From the NCBI GenBank assembly GCA_963704535.1, contig OY969916.1:9238001-9302000 (forward strand): a stretch of 64,000 nt of DNA. Reading direction: 5' to 3'. The position numbers and the translations under genes were made by a program. Shown here piece after piece: positions 42,767-51,029 of this stretch. The DNA comes from G963704535 sp963704535. Its GTDB lineage: Bacteria > Chloroflexota > Chloroflexia > Chloroflexales > Roseiflexaceae. Numbering within the stretch: position 1 is the stretch's first letter; every line of letters begins with the position of its first letter. The notes under the pieces were generated by a model, which worked only from the letters and a program-made list of their open reading frames with translations, was not told the origin of the DNA and made no database searches.

Positions 42767-43498
42767 TTAGCGGAACAAGAACTGAAACACAGCATCGCCA
42801 ATTTTTTGCTCGACCGCTTCGGTGTTGTTGGCCTCTTCGCGGGCGAATTTGACCGCTTGCTGAAGCTTCTCGATACGTTCAAGCAACTCACTCACGCGCT
42901 TGGCAGGGAGCGTGCCCGAAAACTTGACGGTTCGCCAGTAACCAACGGCAACATCTTCGTAATAGACTTCGACCTGTGCGGGATGCTTGTCGGTCGCTTC
43001 GGCCTTGACGTGATTACGGGGGATTTTCTTGGTTTTCACCGTCTGTACTGGTTCGGTTGCCCAGCAATCGGCTGACGCATCAAAGGTCCAAGTCTCCGAG
43101 GCATCCAAGGTCGGGAGCTTTTTAACAAAGGTGTGCAGGTCGACCAGTTGTTTTTCCAGAAAAAGCAGATAGGTGACGGGAACCTGTGATAAGAGCGGTT
43201 TTCCATCGACCACAACATCAGCGCGCGATACACAGTTCGTCCAATCCTTGGTTGCCGTGACATCGAAGAGCCGGGTAAGGATGGTGGCGGTTTGCTGAAT
43301 GATCTCTTCGGCTTTGATCTGAACCTTGGTGGACTCCGGGGGGAGTTGCTCGCCCTCATCATCCTTTGGGCGATACGTACGTGCGATACCAGCCAGCAGG
43401 GTTGGTTTCTGGAGAACGTGATGAGCCTCAGTGAGTTCTTGAAAGGAGCGGCTTTTCACGCCCTTCTCGACGGCGATGATCTGATTAAGACGTGCCAT
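42767..43498 (-). CDS. Conserved protein of unknown function upstream of the tRNA-like array
   Basis: 243 residues, soluble, charged, no signal peptide. Starts MARLNQIIAVEKGVKSRSFQELTEAHHVLQKP and contains LFDVTATKDWTNCVSRADVVVDGKPLLSQVPVTYLLFLEKQL, VKTKKIPRNHVKAEATDKHPAQVEVYYEDVAVGYW and a C-terminal coiled coil (VSELLERIEKLQQAVKFAREEANN). I recall similar proteins across actinobacteria and Chloroflexota but no function. GGAGGAGC precedes the ATG. Its stop is 45 bp from the outermost helix of the tRNA-like RNA on the same strand, with a terminator only beyond the array, so protein and RNA are probably one transcript. Confidence 0.75.
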   Translation of the reverse strand: MARLNQIIAVEKGVKSRSFQELTEAHHVLQKPTLLAGIARTYRPKDDEGEQLPPESTKVQIKAEEIIQQTATILTRLFDVTATKDWTNCVSRADVVVDGKPLLSQVPVTYLLFLEKQLVDLHTFVKKLPTLDASETWTFDASADCWATEPVQTVKTKKIPRNHVKAEATDKHPAQVEVYYEDVAVGYWRTVKFSGTLPAKRVSELLERIEKLQQAVKFAREEANNTEAVEQKIGDAVFQFLFR

Positions 43499-43857
43499 GG
43501 GCTCCTCCTACAACCTTGAACAAGCGAGTGCAAATCAAAATTATACCACGTACGCTTGAAGATATTAGACTCTATCCCGATTTAAGCCGCGTCAATTGAG
43601 GCTGAAGTGAAACCGAGTAATGGCGAACGATCGCCAAATGACTGATGACGCTGCCTCCTCGTGACCGGAGGTAAAGAAATTTACCACTATCGGATAAGCA
43701 TCTCTTCGCATCCGGGTGACACCTGTTCCTTTGCATCGTGCTGAGGCCATTTCACCCGCTGCTGCCGGATCTAAATCGAGATAGAGTTTATTACTGTAGG
43801 TCATGCACGTCGAGGTCATCGCGCACCAAGTGATCCACGCTGGACTATACGCGCGGG

Positions 43858-44136
43858 TTAGGCACCGTTCTTGTTACCTCGAAGTTCCCTTTTGACGCCT
43901 AATTGTGCTCTGGCTTCCGCCAGTGAAATCGTCGCCTTTTCTTGCCCTCGGCTGTCCAGTAGGCGCATCAGTTCGTCATTTTGCCGTGTCAGCTCGATCT
44001 CGCGGTCGAAGTCTTCAACTTCGGCGAGAACGAACTCATGACCATCTTCCGTCTTGAGGATGAGATTTTCCTCCAATGCTTGCTTCAACAGCGCGTTGAG
44101 CGTTCGCGCACGCCGTGATACCTTGATAGTTCTCAT
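43858..44136 (-). CDS. Antitoxin of a RelE/ParE-type toxin-antitoxin pair
   Basis: 92 residues: MRTIKVSRRARTLNALLKQALEENLILKTEDGHEFVLAEVEDFDREIELTRQNDELMRLLDSRGQEK. The N-terminal third resembles a short DNA-binding antitoxin; the rest is helical. Its ATG overlaps the toxin stop (ATGA), the layout of a toxin-first TA operon. It probably binds and represses its own promoter and neutralises the toxin. The toxin frame carries a nonsense codon, so the antitoxin may now be orphaned. The 43499-43857 gap shows no convincing gene. Confidence 0.7.
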   Translation of the reverse strand: MRTIKVSRRARTLNALLKQALEENLILKTEDGHEFVLAEVEDFDREIELTRQNDELMRLLDSRGQEKATISLAEARAQLGVKRELRGNKNGA

Positions 44137-44426
44137 AGCTTGTACTCCTTGCCCTGCACGAAGAGCTTGTTGCCCGCTTTGTAGCCCACCATTTTGATTT
44201 CCACTGCATTCGCAGCAGCATCCACATCGTAGAACACGCGGTACTTGTCAATGCGCAGTTCCCACTCGGCGACTTGATTGGGCCGCAGTCTCTTTCAATT
44301 GCGTGTCTCTACATGCGGTTGGTGGGTCAGTTGCTCCTCGGTCTGGTCGAAGATAATTGTTTGCTCACGCTTGCGAAACCACCCAATGTCTTCCAAGGCA
44401 GAAGGCGTAAACGCAATCTCAAACAT
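44133..44426 (-). pseudogene. RelE/ParE-type toxin with an in-frame stop
   Basis: From the ATG at 44426 the frame reads MFEIAFTPSALEDIGWFRKREQTIIFDQTEEQLTHQPHVETRN-stop-KRLRPNQVAEWELRIDKYRVFYDVD...VGYKAGNKLFVQGKEYKL. The part after the stop is a classic RelE/ParE core (RPN..A.WELRI..YRVFYDVD). The TGA at 44297-44295 stands where ETR-x-R-K-R would be expected, consistent with a CGA to TGA change. Toxin genes are often inactivated this way because loss removes the need for the antitoxin. An mRNA interferase is therefore probably not made. Confidence 0.8.
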
Positions 44427-44637
44427 CGAACACCAGAGTCGTCAATGTATGCACAGCGAACCCTGTTACGCTGTTTCTTGTAAAGAAGCAAAGCGTGTGT
44501 CCCGTACGCTGAAGAGAGCAACCTGCGAAATATGCGCTGGTGGTTGCGCGCCAATGCAGGGCCATTGTACCACACGGCTCGGCTGCTGCATGCCCGCCTC
44601 AGTGTGGGTCGTGTTTGTACCCACGAGGAGGTTTGGT

Positions 44638-44907
44638 ATGGGAACTGAGGCCGATACGCCCTTATGCCCGTATGCCGCAACGATGGTCGGCTACACATTC
44701 GTCCGTCACATTGGCTTGGTGCTGGACGAGTTGAGCAGCCAGGGCTTGAATCTCTGGCAGGATCAGCGTCAAACGTGGCATTGGCGCTGGAGGGGAACGA
44801 CATTTCAATCCAAACGAGGATTCTGGGCGCTTGGGGAAGCGGTTGTGGATGCGGTTGTGGCGCGCTATCCACACGTCTTTGCGACAGAAGCGGAGGATAA
44901 AGCGTAA
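44638..44907 (+). CDS. Small hypothetical protein
   Basis: 89 residues from the ATG at 44638, which has GAGGAGG 8 nt upstream: MGTEADTPLCPYAATMVGYTFVRHIGLVLDEL, then WQDQRQTWHWRWRGTTFQSKRGFWALGEAVVDAVVARYPHVF. The compact aromatic core and the strong RBS argue it is real. The frame is open upstream of the ATG but without an RBS or family-like sequence. Function unknown; in an accessory island between a broken TA module and a MITE. Confidence 0.55.
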   Translation: MGTEADTPLCPYAATMVGYTFVRHIGLVLDELSSQGLNLWQDQRQTWHWRWRGTTFQSKRGFWALGEAVVDAVVARYPHVFATEAEDKA

Positions 44908-45012
44908 CGGGGGTTTGCTCATGACGGTGCGTTCGTGCGCGCATCGTCCTGGGCATTCTTCTGGTGGGGGTTGGGGTGGTGGGATTGTGGGAAGAAAGCG
45001 ATCCAAGGGTTG

Positions 45013-45184
45013 ACTACCGTACAGAAAGTTTGTGCTGATACGGTATTCTCTGCGTCAGAATGCCCAAAGCGCGGTTATCATATCGAGCTTGAAATTGCCC
45101 ATTCTGGTCCTGCTGACCGATGGCCATACGCAGCGTCTAGAAGCGACAAAATGGCCTGGGCGAACACGTTTTCTGTACGGTAGT
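45013..45184. repeat. 172-bp MITE with 15-bp inverted ends
   Basis: ACTACCGTACAGAAA at 45013-45027 is the exact complement of 45170-45184. ATCCAAGGGT lies just outside both ends. No coding capacity. An internal TACGG.TTTCTCTGCGTCA block recurs near 47665. I see no gene in 44908-45291. Confidence 0.8.
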
Positions 45185-45547
45185 GAATCCAAGGGTCAGG
45201 GTTAGCCACCGCCTTGCGGCCCTCGCCGCCTCTGCGTTTCAAAATCGCACCGAGCTTGCGGGTGTAAAGCGCTATCCGCTGCAACACCTTGTTAGCCCGC
45301 ATTAAGCTCACTTTCACTATCCGAATTCAACCCTGATTGATTCACAGCCTTGTCTAAGATAATATTACTATTTTGTGATTGCAGTTGTACGTTATTTTTG
45401 TTAATTTGAAACATACTATCGTTAAAATATTCATCAGAAATATATAACCCAGAAAATTGCTCTATCTCTGGAAAAATTCTCTTCAAGTATGAGCAAATCC
45501 TCTTTGCTCGCATTCGTGCAAAATAACCACCACCTTTATCATTAATA

Positions 45548-46560
45548 GACATTATCAAGATTCAGATAGGCTTGTATCCGCCATCTGATGACGTAGCCGC
45601 AGATTGTAGAGGCCACAGCAAATCTGCATTACCTGATCGCGGATGGAAGGACACCAGTGACGAATTACATCGTGAACTATCCGATAGACTTTCACACCAC
45701 CGATACTATGCTCGACCAGCACTCTGATGTGCGAGATCCAGCGATTCTCTGCTTTCTCGTCCTCGGTCAGCGTGCCGTTGCGTGGCTTCTTTTTTGGTTG
45801 GAGGATGAACACATCCGGCAGTGTGAAACCCTGAAATCCACTATCTTGCCCCAACACGCTGCCTTCCGGCAGCCGATATTGGGCTTCATCCGCAATCCGT
45901 TTATCGTGAACTTTGCCGGCATATGTGGCGCTCAAAAACCAAATACGCCCAGCCGCATCCACAATGAGCACATTCTTGATGGTATGGTCTTTCTGCTTGC
46001 CGCTGTAGTAGATTTCCTGCTCCTCCGCATCTTTTGGTCGTGCTATCGGTCGCTCTGTAGCGTCGTGACAGAAAAAAGGGGAGCCTCTGGATCGAGTTCG
46101 AGCGTTTCGTCTCGTAACCGCGCTGCCAATTCTGCTGCGCTGCGTGCTGGCAACAGCCGTTGGGCGGCCAAGGCATCGTTCAAGATATCCAGTAATAGCC
46201 GCACCCATTTACTGACATTTGACTGACTCATGCCGAAGAGCTGCCCATGCACCTCTTGGATAGCATTCTGCTTGAGATAGGTGAGGATGAATAGCAGCCG
46301 ATCAGAGGCTGTGGGTAGCGGGCTGTTGGCGTAGGTAATCGCGCGGTCGCCTTCTCGGACGTAGCCATCAAGGGTCGTGCCCTTGAGATAGTGTTGCATT
46401 GCCTTGGTAAAATCGGGTAAGAAGGCTGTGAAGGTGGCTGTATCCAGGCCGGTAAAGGCGCGTAAGCGCCGCTCATTCTGCAAAATGGTGTCGAACTTTG
46501 GCATTATTTCACTCCGTGAAAGAACATCCCGGACAGTATACCGCCAACCTTGATAATGTC
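45548..46560 (-). mobile_element. IS5-type insertion sequence (DDE_Tnp_4), 1013 bp
   Basis: Ends GACATTATCAAG(A/G)TT are inverted repeats: 45548-45562 on the left and the complement up to 46560 on the right, one mismatch. A TA duplication flanks it (45546-45547 and 46561-46562). The host reading frame is restored on excision, which fixes the boundaries to the base. Confidence 0.9.
45555..46504 (-). CDS. IS5-type transposase made by -1 frameshifting
   Basis: First frame 46504-46043 encodes the N-terminal part with an HTH_Tnp_4-like domain (ADRLLFILTYLKQNAIQEVHGQLFGMSQSNVSKWVRLLLDIL). The second frame, ending at 45555, encodes the DDE_Tnp_4 core (DHTIKNVLIVDAAGRIWFLSATYAGKVHDKRIADEA, VLGQDSGFQGF, WISHIRVLVEHSIGGVKVYRI). 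The frames overlap at a C-TTT-TTT slippery run (A6 on the plus strand, 46072-46077); a -1 slip there gives ...APLFF-C-H-D-A-T-E-R-P and a 316-residue protein. Both frames are otherwise clean, so the element looks active. Confidence 0.85.
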
Positions 46561-47859
46561 TAATGCTAATACACATTTCATAATCAAGGCATCCCAGTAA
46601 GAGATTCTCCCCTTCAACTTTAAGAGGCACTAAGCGCTTTAGATGAAGTTGATAAGATTTGCTCTTCATGTTTTCTAAAATGTCAATCCAACCACTTGCT
46701 ATCCTATTAAAAATATATTGATCATATTCGTTCTTTATTTGAAGAAAACCCGGCATTCTCCATGTAAAATCCATTAAATATTCTATCTGCTTCATTTTAT
46801 AATATGATTTTAGGGCAATTAGGCCCACAAATGAAACCATTATGACTAAAAAGATAATAGATGTTGCCATTATAATAGTGTTCTCATCAAGCATTTCATC
46901 TTCAGATGATATACTGTTTGAGGTTGGAGTTGTTGTTGTGATTTGGTTTTCTGTCGGTAAAAAAATAGAAATCGCTGCTAGCATGGTTAATATCAGTAAT
47001 AATGACAGGAAAAACAAAATCAGACCCACGTAAAGCTCTGTGAATGCAATTATCAGTTTGAAGAAGAAATCCCTTAAGACGATGATTATCGATAGTAAAA
47101 TCGATATTGATTTTGTGAAAAGTTTCTGTATAAACGAAGATATATGGGACCATATCTTACTTAATTGTGTTCTTTTAAGCCTGAGAACTTCCCTGATATA
47201 ATCGACTGCTATTTCTTGATAGTATTGCGTTCTGTGTTCATCATCAATTTGAGAGGGAGCGGAGATGTCTTTTGCTATTTGAGGCAAGGTTATGGTTTCC
47301 GAGTGACGATATTCTGATTGAGGCAAGGCTATGCTTTCCGAGTGATGATGTTCTGAAGGCTCCTCATCATTGGGATGATCTTCTATTTCGGTACCCCAGT
47401 CTCGAAGCGTTTTCTTAATGTGTCGAATACATGTACGCACTTCAACAATGCCGTTAGCAACGCTGGGCGGGCTATGGGCAAGACCTAAGGTGGCGCGCTG
47501 GTAAAGATAGTGAGATAGTGTCTGCCGGTATGCGTAGAGCAGTTGTTTCTGTTCGGAAATATCCTCATTGGTGTGCATACAGTCACCTCAAGATTGGCGC
47601 ATGACCACCTGATACTGACAACTCCGATTATACTGCGCGCGGGTTAGGGGTTGACTTTTACTTATACGGCTTTCTCTGCGTCAATATGGGTTACAACGTA
47701 GCTTATTAAAAAGTCCAACTCTCAGCCGCTCGCAGTATAACTGATGCCGAGTGCAGCCCTTTACTGGAGATAGTGAGCCAACGTTCAGCGATACGTTGCC
47801 AATAACTCTATCTGTTGATCGTTGTCTTTTTGAGAGGTCATTGGCGTGTCTCGCTTCTT

Positions 47860-47977
47860 AGACAAGGTTTCGGAAGGCGCCATTCCACTTTACAATGTGG
47901 GTGGGGGGAGACTGAGGGGGCTACCCCCTCAAACCCCCTTTTTTCACAGAACTGTAAAGCTCCCAAGAACCTTGTCT
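47860..47977. repeat. MITE-like palindromic repeat, family B (complete)
   Basis: 118 bp, ends AGACAAGGTT and AACCTTGTCT, same length as the copy at 7278-7395 but in inverted orientation. It lies in the long gap 47579-48705, where apart from this and the family C copy I see no gene. Confidence 0.85.
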
Positions 47978-48072
47978 TACACGGTAGGCCTAGTCAGTTT
48001 AGTGTATGCACAGACGTGCGATTCTGCTCTGTGTAAAGATGGCTTTCTGATAGAGTATAACATAACCCTATA

Positions 48073-48165
48073 CTATAGCGTTCCTAAATAATTTGGAAAG
48101 CGGAAGAGCTTTTCTGTGGGGGCTTCCCCACACCTCCTTTTTCAACTCTGGTAGGAATGCTATAG
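48073..48165. repeat. Palindromic repeat, family C (complete)
   Basis: 93 bp; CTATAGCGTTCCTAAATAAT start and TAGGAATGCTATAG end form imperfect terminal inverted repeats, core AGCTTTTCTGTGGGGGCTTC / CCCCACACC. Confidence 0.85.
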
Positions 48166-48705
48166 AGAAGGTTTTCCCCTCTTTGAACGTACATGCGGCA
48201 ATCGGTTTGCTCCGAGCGCGATACCGCGACCGAACTAGGAGGATTAGTCCACCCAAAGTCTAAATCGATCGTACTGACCGGCGTCTGCCGAATGCACTCC
48301 ATCACCATCATCTAGCCCGCTTCGTATCCGCTTTTTCCAACCTATCGTACGCGAACGACCGCCCGCCGATTCTACCATCACATCGAAAACAGCACCCATA
48401 GTGATGAAATGAACAAAACCTCTATTGCCAAGATGTTGCTGGCGAACCTCGTTTCAGCGTCACGCTGCGCTTTTTGGGTCGTCTCTTGTCTCAAATTTGC
48501 GTTGCGTGCCTCCTGAGCCGATAGGCGAGGTCGCTCCAGCCAATCTCCGCAAAATTGCACAGGCCCGTGTAGGGGGACACAGGCGATTCGAGAGAAGAGC
48601 GCTCACACGAAGTTCGCCAGCAATATCTTGCCAAGGGCATGTCTTGCGATAACGTGATACTATTCGCGCGATTGACGAAGACCTGCTATGCAATAGGAGG
48701 CAACC

Positions 48706-49614
48706 ATGGCCAAAGCATCCCTACTCTTCGTGGGCACCGACGACGGGATCGTGCTGTTCAGCAATCCCGGCGGCGTGGGCCGCTGGCTCAGGATCGGGCA
48801 TGAGCTGCGCGGGCAGCAGGTGCGTGCGGTCTGGCCGCTGGCCGACAATCCGCTGGTGATCTTCGCGGTAGTGGTGGGCGCCGGCGTGCAGCGCAGCGAC
48901 GACGGCGGGCAGCGCTGGCAGGCGGCGGCCGACGTCGAGGCGCTGGTGGTGGTCGGGCACGCGCAGGCTCCGCAGACGCTGTACCTTGGCGCGAACGATG
49001 GGCGCGTGTACCGCAGCGACGACGCCGGGGCGAGCTGGGAGCCGGACGCGCCCCTCGACGTGGGCGGGCGGACGCTCGCGGGCCTGGCCGTCGCCTCCGA
49101 AGACCCACGACAGGTCTACGTGGGATTGGGCGCGGCGGTGTGGGCCAGCGACGATGGCGGTGCGGCCTGGAGTCGCTACGGCGAGGATCTGCCCGCGCCG
49201 GCGATGGGGCTGGCGGCCGCGCCCAGCCAGCCCGGCGCGCTCTACGCCGTGGCCGCCGGAGCGCTGTACCGCCGCGTGAACGCTGAAGGGCCTTGGGAAA
49301 CCGTGGGCGCGCCGCCGGCGGCCGGGCCGCTGGCCGTGCTGCCCGGCAAGGCGCCCGTGCTGGTCCTCGCGCTGGCCAACGGCACGATCGGCCGGAGCGA
49401 GGACGATGGCGCGACCTGGGCGCCCACCGGCGCGGAGCCGGCGTGGCACGGCGGCGTGACGACGATCGTCCCAGCCGGCTATCACATCGATACAGCCTTC
49501 GCCGGGAGCGGCGCCGGGCAGATCGCCATCAGTACCGACCGCGCGCGAACCTGGCAGATATTCAAGCAGGAGCTGCCGCCGATTCGCTGTGTTGCCGCCG
49601 CCCGGCTAATGTGA
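48706..49614 (+). CDS. Asp-box (BNR/YCF48-like) beta-propeller protein
   Basis: 302 residues, no signal peptide. Five or more Asp-box motifs S-x-D-x-G-x-x-W: SDDGGQRW, SDDAGASW, SDDGGAAW, SEDDGATW and the degenerate STDRARTW, spaced about 45-60 residues as in sortilin/VPS10 or YCF48-type beta-propellers. Likely a binding or assembly protein, not an enzyme; no glycosidase residues are seen. GGAGGCAACC precedes the ATG. It stands alone with repeats on both sides. Confidence 0.82.
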   Translation: MAKASLLFVGTDDGIVLFSNPGGVGRWLRIGHELRGQQVRAVWPLADNPLVIFAVVVGAGVQRSDDGGQRWQAAADVEALVVVGHAQAPQTLYLGANDGRVYRSDDAGASWEPDAPLDVGGRTLAGLAVASEDPRQVYVGLGAAVWASDDGGAAWSRYGEDLPAPAMGLAAAPSQPGALYAVAAGALYRRVNAEGPWETVGAPPAAGPLAVLPGKAPVLVLALANGTIGRSEDDGATWAPTGAEPAWHGGVTTIVPAGYHIDTAFAGSGAGQIAISTDRARTWQIFKQELPPIRCVAAARLM

Positions 49615-49729
49615 AATAAGGGAGGTTTGGAGGGGCCGCCCTCCAAAAAAGCTCCTCCCGCCTGTTCAGGCCCCCAGAGTGCGGCGCAGCCGCACGGGAT
49701 CTCGCTTGAAAAGGATATTGTGCATTCCA

Positions 49730-49758
49730 TTGACATATACTGTGCGACGTGATACACT
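49730..49758 (+). promoter_or_regulatory. Sigma-70 type promoter of the CarH-like gene
   Basis: TTGACA at 49730-49735, a 17-nt spacer and TACACT at 49753-49758, 37 nt before the ATG at 49796. The -35 is a full consensus match. The CarH-type regulator may act on its own promoter here, but no operator palindrome could be assigned with confidence. Confidence 0.6.
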
Positions 49759-49795
49759 GGCTCGTATTAGGTAGTAGAGAGCGAGTGTACCCGTC

Positions 49796-50749
49796 ATGGC
49801 ACATCCCCCGCCGCTGGCCCAATACTCGACCATGCCGATCTTCAACACCAAAGCGGTCGTTCGCGAGACCGGCGTTCCGGCCGACACGTTCCGCGCTTGG
49901 GAGCGGCGCTACGGTGTGCCGCATCCGCAGCGAACACACGGCGGGCACCGCCTGTACTCCGAGCGCGATATCGCAATCATCCGTTGGCTGCGCGAGCGGA
50001 CGGAAGAGGGCATGAACATCAGCCACGCGGTGATGCTGCTGACGAATTTGCCGGACGCGCCGGCCCAGGCGCTGATGCCGGAGGAGGGTGTGCGCGCGCT
50101 GCATCGCCTGACCGAGGAGCTTGTGCAGGCCCTGTCCGACTTCGACGCCCAGCACGCCGAGCGTGTGGTCGGCGAGGCATTCGCACTGTATCCCCTGGAA
50201 GATGTCCTGTTGCAAATGATCCAACCGGCTTTGGTGGAGATCGGCGATCGCTGGCACCGTGGGCAGATCAATATCGCCACCGAGCACTTCGCGTCGCAGT
50301 TTGTACGGCGCAAGCTGGCCGGTTTGCTGAATGTCTTTGAGGGCGGCGCACTGCGGCCGACGATCCTGATCGGCTGTGCGCCGAGCGAACTCCACGATCT
50401 GGGCGTGCTGCTGATCGCGATCTTTCTGGTTCGCCGCGGCTGGCACGTGGTCTACCTGGGTGCCCAGGTCCCGCTAGCCGACCTGATCGAGACGGTACGT
50501 ACACTCAGCCCCGCCATGGTCTGCCTTTCGGCCACGACTACCGAAACCGCGCTACAGCTGCTGGAAGTCGGGCGGACGCTCCTGGAGCTGTTTCCGCAGT
50601 TGCGGTTCGGGTATGGCGGGCGGATCTTCAACACAAACCCCGATCTACGCGCGAACATGCCGGGGACGTTCTTCGGCCACGACGCGCGCGAGGTGGTCGA
50701 CAGCATCACCGCGCTGTTCAAGGGCCACTCGACATCCACTCCAGAGTAG
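49796..50749 (+). CDS. MerR-type regulator with B12-binding domain, CarH/LitR-like photoreceptor
   Basis: 317 residues. Residues about 12-80 are a MerR winged helix (FNTKAVVRETGVPADTFRAWERRYGVPHPQRTHGGHRLYSERDIAII). Residues about 100-185 form the four-helix B12 cap (LVEIGDRWHRGQINIATEHFASQFVRRKLAG) with the W...EH pattern of CarH. Residues about 188-310 are the Rossmann B12-binding domain with SELHDLGV, whose His would be the lower axial ligand (E-x-H-x-x-G). Such regulators hold adenosylcobalamin, repress carotenoid genes in the dark and release DNA in light. Phytoene synthase, a typical target, is encoded 280 bp downstream. Confidence 0.87.
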   Translation: MAHPPPLAQYSTMPIFNTKAVVRETGVPADTFRAWERRYGVPHPQRTHGGHRLYSERDIAIIRWLRERTEEGMNISHAVMLLTNLPDAPAQALMPEEGVRALHRLTEELVQALSDFDAQHAERVVGEAFALYPLEDVLLQMIQPALVEIGDRWHRGQINIATEHFASQFVRRKLAGLLNVFEGGALRPTILIGCAPSELHDLGVLLIAIFLVRRGWHVVYLGAQVPLADLIETVRTLSPAMVCLSATTTETALQLLEVGRTLLELFPQLRFGYGGRIFNTNPDLRANMPGTFFGHDAREVVDSITALFKGHSTSTPE

Positions 50750-50768
50750 CCATCGTATCTTTAACAAT

Positions 50769-50873
50769 AAGAGACTGTTTGAAAAGGCTGTTGTATCGCT
50801 CGTGGTTCGTGGTGGGAAGGGGTTCTTGAGGGGGCTGCCCCCTCAAACTCCCCCTTTTCAAACAGTCTCTAAG
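50769..50873. repeat. MITE-like palindromic repeat, family A (complete)
   Basis: AAGAGACTGTTTGAAAAGG and CCCTTTTCAAACAGTCTCT are near-perfect terminal inverted repeats. Confidence 0.88.
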
Positions 50874-50900
50874 GGAATCAGAACCTGTAAAGCGTCCCGG

Positions 50901-50966
50901 CGTGAAACGTGATGCGTGATGCGTGATGCGTGAGGGCCTTTCACGTTTCACGTTTCACGTTTCACA
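50901..50966. repeat. Word-repeat palindrome (GTGATGC / CACGTTT words)
   Basis: CGTGAAACGTGATGCGTGAT words face TCACGTTTCACGTTTCACGT words, between the CarH-like gene and crtB. Confidence 0.8.
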
Positions 50967-51029
50967 CGCGCTTTGGGATGAAGAAGAAGTTCAGAGTCCT
51001 TAAAAGGTCGATGGTAGGAAGGAGTTGGG

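Larger units (their letters stand above)
45292..47578 (-). pseudogene. EAD-like/transmembrane conflict-type gene interrupted by an IS
   Basis: Two AT-rich pieces (46563-47578 and 45292-45545) join in frame when the IS and one TA are removed, giving MCISIINDKGGGYFARMRAKRICSYLK across the join and 423 residues overall. N-terminal residues about 8-70 (LLYAYRQTLSHYLYQRATLGLAHSPPSVANGI...IRHIKKTLRDWG) fit the effector-associated-domain pattern. A low-complexity SESIALPQSEYRHSET stretch follows, then three hydrophobic segments (about 160-210 and 235-260) and a C-terminal soluble part. By analogy with EAD proteins it would be a membrane-acting effector or adaptor of a conflict system; this is inference. 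As it stands the N-terminal frame fuses to the transposase start. Confidence 0.75.

Noticed and set aside
42767..43498. Calling the 243-residue protein a tRNA ligase or RtcB-like enzyme
   Set aside because: None of the RtcB metal-binding or ligase motifs is present; only position suggests an RNA role.
43592..43819. 75-residue frame downstream of the antitoxin
   Set aside because: Composition and codon pattern look random and no RBS precedes it.
43840..47660. Integron cassette array with attC sites
   Set aside because: GTTAGGC-like heptamers near 43855 and 47641 lack a matching complement at attC distance, and no integrase gene is present.
48378..48560. 60-residue minus-strand frame with a hydrophobic C-terminus
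   Set aside because: No RBS and no neighbours on the strand; could be chance. Left as non-coding.
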